NCBI GenBank assembly: GCA_947492905.1
Contig: CANLOL010000002.1
Span: 62,001 to 126,000 of the forward strand
DNA length: 64,000 nt
Source: an uncultured Sphingorhabdus sp.
GTDB lineage: Bacteria > Pseudomonadota > Alphaproteobacteria > Sphingomonadales > Sphingomonadaceae
Direction: 5' to 3'
Both the position numbers and the translations under genes were made by a program. The notes below the pieces were generated by a model. The model made no database searches and was not told the origin of the DNA. It saw nothing but the letters and a program-made list of their open reading frames with translations. Shown piece after piece: positions 37,572 to 45,055 of this stretch. Each line of letters opens with the position of its first letter. Within the stretch, counting starts at the first letter, position 1.

Positions 37572-39194
37572 ATGAAAGCGATAAATTTATGGAGCAAAAG
37601 CGCATTATGGTGCGGGGTCATGATGCTCGCATCAACGCAAGCTTATTCTATGAATCAGGGCGAGAGCGCAGCACCTGCTGTGGCTTCGATCAATATAGAA
37701 GAGATGACATTAAGCCAGATAGCGGCAGATATTCGCAGCGGTAAAACAACAAGTGTTGCCGTAACGCAGGCCTATTTAGACCGCATTGCCGCTGTGGATG
37801 ATAGCGGCCCTATGCTGAATGCTGTGATTGCCACTATGCCCGATGCATTGGAGCAAGCCGCACAAGCCGATGCCGATTTGGCAGCGGGTAAAATTCATGG
37901 GCCGTTGCATGGTGTACCAATTTTGGTGAAAGATAATATCGAAGTAAAAGGCAATGTGCCAACAACGGCAGGTTCGCTTGCGCTTATTAATAATATTACC
38001 AACCGTGATGCGCCTTTGGTTGCTGGATTGCGCAAAGCGGGGGCGGTGATTTTGGGCAAAGCCAATTTATCACAATGGGCCAATATTCGTTCGACCAATT
38101 CCACAAGCGGATGGAGCAGCGTCGGTGGTTTGGTGAAAAACCCCTATGCGCTTGATCGCAATGCGTGCGGTTCTTCTAGCGGCAGTGGTTCTGCGGCCGC
38201 AGCTAGCTTAGCGGCTGGAACCGTGGGTACAGAAACCGATGGTTCGGTGATTTGCCCTTCTGCTATTAATGGTGTTGTGGGTATTAAACCAACGGTTGGT
38301 TTAGTATCGCGCCGTCACGTCGTTCCGATTAGCCATAGTCAAGATACAGCAGGGCCAATGGCACGCACCGTGCGCGATGCGGCTATCATGCTAAGCGCGA
38401 TGGCAGGCAGCGATGCGGGTGATCCCGCCACCAAGGACGCCGATAAATGGAAAGGTGATTTTAGCGCAGGTTTGGATGGTACAGCATTGAAAGGGCTGCG
38501 CATAGTGGTGCCAAGAGATCGCCTAGGTAGTAATACACAGCAGATTGCAATGTTTAATGCGATGCTGGATAAAATGCGCGCAGCAGGCGCAACTATCATT
38601 GATGCTAATGATACGATCAGCGGATATGAAGGTTTAGGAGAAGCGGAATATTTTGTGCTTTTGACCGAGCTTAAAAGCGATATGGAATCCTATTTGAAAA
38701 GCTTACCCGAAGGTTTGGTAGAGCATAAGACATTGGCGGATTTAATTGCATTTAACAAAGCCAATGCTGATAAAGAATTGCAACATTTCGGCCAAGAGAT
38801 TTTCGATCAAGCGCAAGCCACAGGCGGAACGGACGATCCGGGTTATGCAGCGGCGCGAGAAAAATCGCTCGACCTAGCCGGACGCAAAGGCATTGATGGA
38901 TTATTATCACTCCATAATGCCGATATAATTGTACAGCTATCCAATGGCCCCGCATGGCTATCGACGCTTGGCAAAGGCGATAGTTTTGTCGGTCCAAGCG
39001 CGAGTAATTGGGCGGCTGTTGCTGGTTATCCGCATGTTACAGTGCCTATGGGTTATATCAATGAATTGCCCGTTGGGATGAGCTTTATTGGCCGTAAATG
39101 GCATGACCATAATGTGATTAAAGCAGCCTATGCATATGAGCAATTGACCAAAGCGCGCAAAGCACCAAGCTATAAAGCATCAGTGAGCGAATAA
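37572..39194 (+). CDS. amidase-signature family protein, exported
   Basis: This protein of about 540 residues starts at ATG 37572 after AGGAG with a 6-bp spacer; a TTG at 37566 is less likely. A signal peptide precedes an amidase-signature domain. The catalytic Lys is in PILVKDNIEVKG, and the Ser-cisSer motif lies in GSSSGSGSAAAASLAAGTVG and continues as TDGSVICPSA. The GPLHGVPILVKDN run is typical. Export is unusual for GatA-type enzymes, so a periplasmic amide hydrolase is likely. It follows proC by 13 bp. Confidence 0.88.
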   Translation: MKAINLWSKSALWCGVMMLASTQAYSMNQGESAAPAVASINIEEMTLSQIAADIRSGKTTSVAVTQAYLDRIAAVDDSGPMLNAVIATMPDALEQAAQADADLAAGKIHGPLHGVPILVKDNIEVKGNVPTTAGSLALINNITNRDAPLVAGLRKAGAVILGKANLSQWANIRSTNSTSGWSSVGGLVKNPYALDRNACGSSSGSGSAAAASLAAGTVGTETDGSVICPSAINGVVGIKPTVGLVSRRHVVPISHSQDTAGPMARTVRDAAIMLSAMAGSDAGDPATKDADKWKGDFSAGLDGTALKGLRIVVPRDRLGSNTQQIAMFNAMLDKMRAAGATIIDANDTISGYEGLGEAEYFVLLTELKSDMESYLKSLPEGLVEHKTLADLIAFNKANADKELQHFGQEIFDQAQATGGTDDPGYAAAREKSLDLAGRKGIDGLLSLHNADIIVQLSNGPAWLSTLGKGDSFVGPSASNWAAVAGYPHVTVPMGYINELPVGMSFIGRKWHDHNVIKAAYAYEQLTKARKAPSYKASVSE

Positions 39195-39204
39195 TCATTG
39201 CCCA

Positions 39205-39702
39205 TTAAAGTTTAGGCCTTTTTAGGTTGATTAATTTTTTCTTTGGAGCTTCATCTTCTGGGAGCTCCAAAAATTCCTCTCTAATATGCAAATTGATAAT
39301 GGCATAATTAACCTCGCGCAGAAACATGATGAGCGATGATGCCATAAATATCATAGCGATGATGAATGCTGCGCTGACATAAATGGTTAGGTCAACATTG
39401 CGCAGGCCCATGATGAATAATAGGCTGATAAGGATGCAAACGGTAATGGCGCTTAAAACGCCAATGCCTATGGACATATTGACGATGCCAATGCGTTTTT
39501 CCAAATCCCGCAATTCATTGACCACCAATTCATGTTCGCGCCCTGTGGTTTTGGCATAACGTTTTTGCAATATCCTTGAACGATCAACAATACGCGCCAA
39601 ACGGCCTGTGAAAAGATTGAGCAAACTGCCTAATGCGACCAGCAAAAAAGCTGGGGTTAATGCTGTTTGTAATAGGGTGATGATTGTATCAGATGATTCC
39701 AT
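39205..39702 (-). CDS. DUF2721 membrane protein
   Basis: This 165-residue protein has three predicted membrane helices: one in the N-terminal LLQTALTPAFLLVALGSLLN and two in the middle. The FTGRLARIVDRSR motif is a DUF2721 hallmark. Function is unknown. It converges with the amidase gene. Confidence 0.8.
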   Translation of the reverse strand: MESSDTIITLLQTALTPAFLLVALGSLLNLFTGRLARIVDRSRILQKRYAKTTGREHELVVNELRDLEKRIGIVNMSIGIGVLSAITVCILISLLFIMGLRNVDLTIYVSAAFIIAMIFMASSLIMFLREVNYAIINLHIREEFLELPEDEAPKKKLINLKRPKL

Positions 39703-39752
39703 AATCTAAACATTTAGCGCACAGCCCTTGAAATGCAATTGCTGCCTATACT

Positions 39753-40643
39753 CTATGCAGATAGCTCTAGCATATTACGCGCTACATTGCGCAGGAATTT
39801 ACTATCGCTATGCGCTGTTTTGGACATCAGCTCTGCGGCATTCTCATCAGATTGAACGGATAATAATGCTTGAAAACTGCTATAGCGCATCCGATCGCAT
39901 GGATGGTTATGCATATATTCATGCGCCAATGCTTGCCCTTGCTCTGGCAAGAGATGCACTGCCATTTGCAGCAACACCTCGCCAGAGACATGGTTTAATA
40001 TTTTGACGATTTTTTGTGTTGTTAGGTCAAAATGATATTGATCATACCATGGCTGAACCATATTTTGATGCATGATATTAATCGATACCGATAATGACCG
40101 GGCTGGTAATTGTTGATGCACATCTTTATGCGCGCGGTAATGCAATATTTTACCCTCTTCTAAACAAGAGGTTTCGATATATTTCAGATCAACGCGCTCG
40201 CCTTTATATCCAATGACTTTTTCATAATCATATTCATAATATTCGGATCGATAACCCGGCCCCATATATCCTATGGTTAGAAAATCAAAATTATGGTCAT
40301 GCGGCGTGTCAAAATAAAAAGCAGCCTCGCCATTTTTGCGCATTAAATAATGGTCTTTGCCTGGCCAAATATTAGCGCGTATCATGATGGCCTGTTGATT
40401 ATATAATATGATAGACTGGCCGCCATAGGCATTGCTCTCATTTTGCGTCTGACATCTATCTTCTAATTCCTTTATCAAAATATCCGATAAAAAATCTCTA
40501 TCATTATAAAGCCCTTTTAATTGATAGGCGGCATTGGTGATGCTTGCTTCGTCTTTTGGATCAAATCCATATTCCTCCAAATATGCAATGACTTCTTCTA
40601 AGCCGATAATATTATCATGATCGGATATGAGTGTTTGGGGCAT
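39753..40643 (-). CDS. cupin-like protein with C-terminal helical repeat (HDHNF family)
   Basis: This 296-residue protein has a cupin-like segment with candidate metal ligands in TPHDHNFDFLTIGY (His-x-His), a following SEYYEYDYE stretch and a later HKDVHQQLPARSLSVSINIM (His). The pattern H-x-H...E...H is that of Fe(II) cupins. The last 100 residues form HEAT-like helices. Homologues known to me are often mislabelled transposase. An AGGAG lies before its ATG, and it starts 11 bp after the 40655 gene in the same operon. I suggest an oxygenase-like enzyme acting on a protein or peptide partner; this is inference. Confidence 0.7.
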   Translation of the reverse strand: MPQTLISDHDNIIGLEEVIAYLEEYGFDPKDEASITNAAYQLKGLYNDRDFLSDILIKELEDRCQTQNESNAYGGQSIILYNQQAIMIRANIWPGKDHYLMRKNGEAAFYFDTPHDHNFDFLTIGYMGPGYRSEYYEYDYEKVIGYKGERVDLKYIETSCLEEGKILHYRAHKDVHQQLPARSLSVSINIMHQNMVQPWYDQYHFDLTTQKIVKILNHVSGEVLLQMAVHLLPEQGQALAHEYMHNHPCDRMRYSSFQALLSVQSDENAAELMSKTAHSDSKFLRNVARNMLELSA

Positions 40644-40654
40644 GGAAGGCTCCT

Positions 40655-41617
40655 TTATCTGCTGCTTAGCGCGTTTAATATATCTGGATGTTGGGTTTTT
40701 ATTATATGCACTGTGTCTAATGCGGCTTTGCGAACGCAGCGACTATCATCATATTCAGACATGAATAAAAGATGCGGTAGAGCAGCTTCCATATCAAGCG
40801 CCAGAAATTCGCGCATTACATACCAACGCATATCGGGTACATCATTGCGCACCCATAGTTGAAATAAAGGGATAGATTTTACATTCTGTTGATGGCGCAA
40901 GACAGAGAATATCAGCTGCGCGCGCGATAATGTTTCATCGGCCAGATGCTTCTGCGGTCCATTATCCCCTTCATAGCGCAAATAATGATGCGATATAGTA
41001 TCTGCACCATCATCAAAAGCGCCCTTTTTTATGATAGCCCGAAGGAATATAATATCACTATCTAATGGTTTGATGTTCATAGATTGACGGCGACTATCAT
41101 AGATGAAAACATCGCTATCATTACATAACAATGTCTGTGCGCCGCATAGTTTATCATGTTCATCCAATTGCGCTTTGACAATTTGCGCATCACCAAGTGG
41201 AGCAAGCATCATCATATCTGGCCCAAAGACAAAGCTATTTTGCAATGATTGCTGTTCATTAGATTTAGCGATGCAAAGATGAATCGCAAATTTGCGCTCT
41301 TGGTGCAATATCATGCTGCTGTAATTTTCGGAATTGCTGCTGCGTAATTCTATATTGGCAAAGGGATTATTGCCTTGAACATGGCACATTTGCTCTATCA
41401 TTTCATAGAGCCATGCGTGATTTTCAAACAGAGGTTTGAGATGCTTGCTACAATTTTGCGCTGTAGCTGCGCCCCCAGCTTTCAAAATATAGGCTCGCTG
41501 TGCTTTGCCAATTTCACCATTTTTCCATTGCTGTATTGCGTGACGCACATCAGATAATGCTGCGTGTTGCTGCATAATATCATTGCTAAAATTTTGAATC
41601 TGAGGACGGATAATCAT
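40655..41617 (-). CDS. second cupin/helical-repeat protein, metal ligands not conserved
   Basis: This 320-residue protein starts at the ATG at 41617, just 2 bp after the 48-residue peptide gene stops; the open frame extends to a TTG at 41656 inside that gene. Its layout parallels its downstream neighbour: a helical start, a beta-rich middle with IYDSRRQSMNIKPLDSDIIFLRAI, and a C-terminal HEAT-like region WYVMREFLALDMEAALPHLLFM. The HDHNF motif is absent, so it may be a catalytically degenerate paralogue acting as a partner or substrate-recognition subunit. I know no defined function. Confidence 0.7.
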   Translation of the reverse strand: MIIRPQIQNFSNDIMQQHAALSDVRHAIQQWKNGEIGKAQRAYILKAGGAATAQNCSKHLKPLFENHAWLYEMIEQMCHVQGNNPFANIELRSSNSENYSSMILHQERKFAIHLCIAKSNEQQSLQNSFVFGPDMMMLAPLGDAQIVKAQLDEHDKLCGAQTLLCNDSDVFIYDSRRQSMNIKPLDSDIIFLRAIIKKGAFDDGADTISHHYLRYEGDNGPQKHLADETLSRAQLIFSVLRHQQNVKSIPLFQLWVRNDVPDMRWYVMREFLALDMEAALPHLLFMSEYDDSRCVRKAALDTVHIIKTQHPDILNALSSR

Positions 41618-41619
41618 GA

Positions 41620-41766
41620 TTAGAACATCATGCTGCTGATTGCGCCATTTTCCCAAAAATAAGTGGCTATAACCACCAAAATATCTTCTGAATTACCATT
41701 TATCAATGGTCCTGTCATAGCATCTAAATCGGGCAGTAAGCTAATATCAATGGATGGATGTTTCAT
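41620..41766 (-). CDS. 48-residue peptide, first gene of the cupin operon
   Basis: An ATG at 41766, after an AGGAAA ribosome site, opens a 48-codon frame that stops at 41620. Its residues 3-16 read HPSIDISLLPDLDA and are followed by MTGPLING, an acidic NSEDI and a hydrophobic LVVIATYFWENG near the C-terminus; the last residues are Met-rich. It has no signal peptide. It is the promoter-proximal gene of a tight operon (2-bp gap to 41617). Size and position fit a substrate or precursor peptide, or a small regulatory subunit, for the two following cupin proteins. It is short but supported by ribosome site and gene spacing. Confidence 0.65.
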   Translation of the reverse strand: MKHPSIDISLLPDLDAMTGPLINGNSEDILVVIATYFWENGAISSMMF

Positions 41767-41910
41767 ATATATTTCCTCTTTATTGTGTTGAACCGCACAT
41801 CATTCCAAAAATGCTGTTGATCGTGCGGCATTTCAAAATTAGGAAATTTTTTGCAATCTATGAAATTAACATTTTGTAATCTAAGCCATATAGAATAATG
41901 CTATTACATT

Positions 41911-42402
41911 ATGAGCAATACACAGCCACCCATACCCAAATGGTTTCCCAAGGATGGAAAATTTGACATTGAAATCATTCAAAAGGGTTTCAATAGTTAT
42001 GGCCATACGAAATTTCTGGGCATGGATTATGTCGATAGCGGCGATGATTGGTTAGAGCTGAGCATTGATTGGCGCGAAGAATTAGTAGCGGATGAACAAA
42101 GCGGAATAATGGCTTCTGCTGCTATTATCAGCCTATTGGATAATGCGACTAGCCTTGCAATTTTCAAAAAAATGGGAACGTTTAAACCGCAAGCGACTAT
42201 GGATATGCGGGTTGATTATTTACGGGCTTCCCCAAAGGGCGCGCGCGTATATGGGCGCGGGGAATGTTATAAATTAACCAGCAAAATAGCATTTATGCGC
42301 GGCATTGCCCATAATGGAGATATGGATGATCCTATTGCGCATGTGACAGGTACATTCATACAAACTAGCTTATCGCAATTTATGACGGGCATGGCAAAAT
42401 GA
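41911..42402 (+). CDS. PaaI-like thioesterase (hotdog fold), copy 1
   Basis: This 163-residue hotdog-fold protein has the pattern of the PaaI family: GMDYVDSGDDWLELSIDWREEL, QSGIMASAAIISLLDNATSLAIF on the long helix with its Asn-Asp region, and MDMRVDYLRASPKGARV. It probably hydrolyses an acyl-CoA. It overlaps the next thioesterase by four bases; the pair may form a heteromer. Confidence 0.82.
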   Translation: MSNTQPPIPKWFPKDGKFDIEIIQKGFNSYGHTKFLGMDYVDSGDDWLELSIDWREELVADEQSGIMASAAIISLLDNATSLAIFKKMGTFKPQATMDMRVDYLRASPKGARVYGRGECYKLTSKIAFMRGIAHNGDMDDPIAHVTGTFIQTSLSQFMTGMAK

Positions 42403-42806
42403 GCATGCTCTATGATTATAAATTACCGCCCTATGCGCGTGCTTTGGGGATGAATATTGATGGCGCGGAAGATGGCGTTCCGATTATCACTATGCCATTT
42501 TCTGATAATGTTATTGGCCGCCCAGGGTTTCTGCATGGCGGAGCTATGGCGGGCTTATTAGAGATTGCTGCTATGGCGAGCCTTTATGCTGCGCTGGATA
42601 AAAGAGGGCAGAAATATAGCGTTAAACAAGTCAATGTGACGGTTGATTTTATGCGCGGAGGAGCCAATCATATGAGCTATGCCATTGGCAAAGTGAATAG
42701 ATTGGGGCGTCAATTGGCCAATGTGGAGGCCGAGATTTGGCAAGAAGATCGAAAGCGCATCATTTGCGCCGCTCAAATGCATTATATGGTGAAATTAGAA
42801 GAATGA
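42399..42806 (+). CDS. PaaI-like thioesterase (hotdog fold), copy 2
   Basis: This 135-residue hotdog-fold protein of the PaaI family has the conserved GRPGFLHGGAMAGLLEIAAMASL helix and the VDFMRGG strand. GFLHGG holds the expected His-Gly-Gly active-site loop that is absent from copy 1, so copy 2 is likelier to be the catalytic partner. It starts within the last codons of copy 1 (ATGA). Confidence 0.85.
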   Translation: MSMLYDYKLPPYARALGMNIDGAEDGVPIITMPFSDNVIGRPGFLHGGAMAGLLEIAAMASLYAALDKRGQKYSVKQVNVTVDFMRGGANHMSYAIGKVNRLGRQLANVEAEIWQEDRKRIICAAQMHYMVKLEE

Positions 42807-42815
42807 TAGCGCCGC

Positions 42816-43328
42816 TTATGCTTCGCCCTGCGTATCGATTAAGGCGCTCGCTATGGCTTCTTCCGGAGATTTGCCGCCCCAGATGATGAATTGAAATACA
42901 GGGTAAAAACGCTCGCACTCATCAATGGCAACATCGATTAATGTCTGGGCTTGGTCGATACCCAGCATACCATTTGATGACATTATAAGCGCATGGCGGT
43001 ATATTAATATTCCATTTGCGGCCCATAAATCAAAATGCCCAATCCACAATTGTTCATTGATAAGCCCGATGGCTTTGTAAATAGTATCGCGCTTATCAAC
43101 CTCAACCGTGATTTCTGGTAATGCCAAAATTTGCAGGGCATTATCTTCTTCGCGCCAGATCGCTTTGATTTTATATTGAGTCCAACTGCCCTTTACTTCG
43201 GCAGATATTTCATCTTCTGAATCGCGTTCAAACGCCCAACCACGCGCCTCAAAAAGAGCCGCCAACATATCAACCGGTAGGGATTCATCCCTATCAAAAA
43301 TTGATAAATCGTCATCATGTTCGCGCAT
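42816..43328 (-). CDS. YbjN domain protein
   Basis: This 170-residue protein has the type III secretion chaperone-like YbjN fold. Supporting segments are LLAALFEARGW-like (here MLAALFEARGWAF), NEQLWIGHFDLW and MLGIDQAQTLIDVAIDECERFYPVFQFIIWGG. The family is common in alphaproteobacteria; its function is unclear. It converges with the thioesterase pair. Confidence 0.82.
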   Translation of the reverse strand: MREHDDDLSIFDRDESLPVDMLAALFEARGWAFERDSEDEISAEVKGSWTQYKIKAIWREEDNALQILALPEITVEVDKRDTIYKAIGLINEQLWIGHFDLWAANGILIYRHALIMSSNGMLGIDQAQTLIDVAIDECERFYPVFQFIIWGGKSPEEAIASALIDTQGEA

Positions 43329-43475
43329 TTTACAGATTTCCTATCACAATCTTGCTTGTGCTAGGCAAATTGAAATGGCGCAATACTAATGAGACAGCCC
43401 ATTTACAAAGTCTGTGGGCCAGATGTGGAAAACTAGGCTTAATTGAGAAAAATCAAGCAAACACAGCTTTACTGC

Positions 43476-43862
43476 TTATTTTTTAGCGGTTGTTTTCTTT
43501 GTCGTAGTTTTTTTAGAGGTAGCTTTTTTCGGAGCAGCTTTTTTAGCAGCAACCTTTTTCGGAGCAGCTTTTGGAGCAGCTTTTGGGGCCGGTGCTTTTT
43601 TGGGAGCAGGCTTTTTAAGCGCTGATTTACCTTCCAAAGCTTCGATACGCTCTAATAGCTTATCATTTTCGGCGCGCGCTTTTGCTGCCATCTCCTTAAC
43701 GGCATCAAATTCTTCACGGCTAATAAGATCTAATCCGCCAACCCATTCGCGCATTCTCTCTCGCATAGAAGCTTCTGCTTCACGTCCAGCGCCCGCCATC
43801 GTGCCTGCAACGCCATTTATCATTTTGGCCAAATCATCAAAAATATGTTTTTCACTTTGCAT
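43476..43862 (-). CDS. ubiK: UbiK-family accessory factor with Lys/Ala-rich tail
   Basis: This 128-residue protein has in its N-terminal 75 residues the UbiK/BMFP pattern: DDLAKMINGVAGTMAGAGREAE, then LDLISREEFDAVKEMAAKARAEN and a coiled coil ending LEALEG-like (here RIEALEG). UbiK supports ubiquinone biosynthesis with UbiJ. The last 50 residues are low-complexity Ala/Pro/Lys/Thr repeats of a histone H1-like kind, which is not part of the standard family. An AAGGAAG precedes the ATG. Confidence 0.85.
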   Translation of the reverse strand: MQSEKHIFDDLAKMINGVAGTMAGAGREAEASMRERMREWVGGLDLISREEFDAVKEMAAKARAENDKLLERIEALEGKSALKKPAPKKAPAPKAAPKAAPKKVAAKKAAPKKATSKKTTTKKTTAKK

Positions 43863-43920
43863 AATATCTTCCTTTGGGCGTTATAATTGCCTCTCGGCGT
43901 TATATGGGACGGTTTACTAT

Positions 43921-44478
43921 TTATTGCTCATTAATATCCGCTTTAGCAGCTGGAGCATAGAGACTCTCTGCATCTGGATTTAAGGAATCAATCTGATAAT
44001 TAAGCGCCGTTGCGAAGCTTAGCCATAGCAAATAAGGTATCATCAACCAAGCCGCTAATGCCCTGATTTTGGAAAATACATAGGTTGTGGCGACGGCGAA
44101 TGTCCAAATCAATATTATCAGATAGAGCGCCGTAGTGACTTGGTGCTGGCCAAAAAATATAGGTGACCATAGCAAGTTGAGTATGAATTGTACGATGAAC
44201 AATATTATAGCCAATATTTGAAACTTTGCTCCGCGTGCGCTGACGATCATCGCAAAGGCAAAGCCAATCATACAATATAATATCGTCCATACGATACCAA
44301 ATAAATAACCTGGTGGTTGAAACGATGGTTTTTCAAGCATTTGATACCAGCTATTGTCTTCACCAGAGCCAGATACAACGCCGGATAAAAAGCCCAAAAG
44401 CATGATGAGCGGCACAATGAATAATGCCCAGCGCATGAAAGAGAGTCGCAATTGCGCGCGTGATGCTATTTGGCTCAT
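43921..44478 (-). CDS. tspO: TspO/MBR family membrane protein
   Basis: This 185-residue, five-helix membrane protein of the tryptophan-rich sensory protein family binds porphyrins and cholesterol-like ligands. The diagnostic WYQMLEKPSFQPPGYLFGIV loop and LNLLWSPIFFGQHQ are both present. The C-terminal SLNPDAESLYAPAAKA is longer than in typical TspO. A sphingomonad without an evident pigment cluster here could use it in tetrapyrrole or stress control. Confidence 0.9.
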   Translation of the reverse strand: MSQIASRAQLRLSFMRWALFIVPLIMLLGFLSGVVSGSGEDNSWYQMLEKPSFQPPGYLFGIVWTILYCMIGFAFAMIVSARGAKFQILAIILFIVQFILNLLWSPIFFGQHQVTTALYLIILIWTFAVATTYVFSKIRALAAWLMIPYLLWLSFATALNYQIDSLNPDAESLYAPAAKADINEQ

Positions 44479-44674
44479 AAATTCATCTTTCGGGTTTAAC
44501 CATTATATTAATATAATCTATTTGCCATTCCATAAACATTTATTGTCCAAAAACCAACATCATTAAGGATAGATGGTAATAGTCACTATCCTGACCCCAA
44601 TGTCATATTGGGAATTACAGCCTAAATCAGCGTATGAAAGTTTCCAATAATGGCCCATATCATTTGGGCATAAA

Positions 44675-44704
44675 AAAACCGCCCATCAATCGACAGGCGG
44701 TTTT
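44675..44704 (-). terminator. Rho-independent terminator of the 44721 gene
   Basis: AAAACCGCC and GGCGGTTTT pair perfectly over nine bases. On the minus strand the stem is followed by seven T residues. It lies directly downstream of the small minus-strand gene ending at 44721. Confidence 0.9.
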
Positions 44705-44720
44705 AAATAGGATTTGTTTA

Positions 44721-45023
44721 TTAAGCTTTGCGAACGCCGCTTAATGCCATTGAACCAAAAGCACCTGCTTTTACTTCGCCTGAAATGGCATCGCCATCAA
44801 CGCTTGCGCTAGCTTCTAATTTCATTGGCATAGGAACGGTCATATCCATGGTCCATGAGAGGCTATCGCCATCCACTGTTCCATCGTTAATTTCCATCGT
44901 GCCAAGGCCACCAGCCATTTGACCAGTGAAGCTATCGCCATCACTTTGTACGGTCAAAACACCGCTTTGATCGCCCATAGGGCTTTTGATTGTTACATCA
45001 TAAGAACCATCAACATTTGCCAT
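44721..45023 (-). CDS. small beta-rich hypothetical protein (100 aa)
   Basis: This 100-residue protein alternates hydrophobic and polar residues as in a small beta-barrel or beta-sandwich. Repeated DGDS/DGDA turns occur, as in QSDGDSFTGQM, TVDGDSLSWTM and SVDGDAISGEV. Such proteins are common unnamed neighbours in sphingomonads. An AGGAG precedes the ATG. No function can be given. It lies between TspO and the M16 peptidase on the same strand and ends at a strong terminator. Confidence 0.7.
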   Translation of the reverse strand: MANVDGSYDVTIKSPMGDQSGVLTVQSDGDSFTGQMAGGLGTMEINDGTVDGDSLSWTMDMTVPMPMKLEASASVDGDAISGEVKAGAFGSMALSGVRKA

Positions 45024-45055
45024 TTTATTTTCTCCTAAATTGGTTTCAACTTGCC

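Noticed and set aside
39728-40006. 92-codon plus-strand frame antisense to the HDHNF cupin gene
   Set aside because: Cys/His-rich shadow of a convincing gene on the minus strand.
43301-43486. 61-codon plus-strand frame between YbjN and UbiK
   Set aside because: Overlaps both neighbours' ends and has no ribosome site.
43500-43620. possible tandem DNA repeat array
   Set aside because: It is the coding sequence of the Lys/Ala-rich UbiK tail, not a non-coding repeat or CRISPR.
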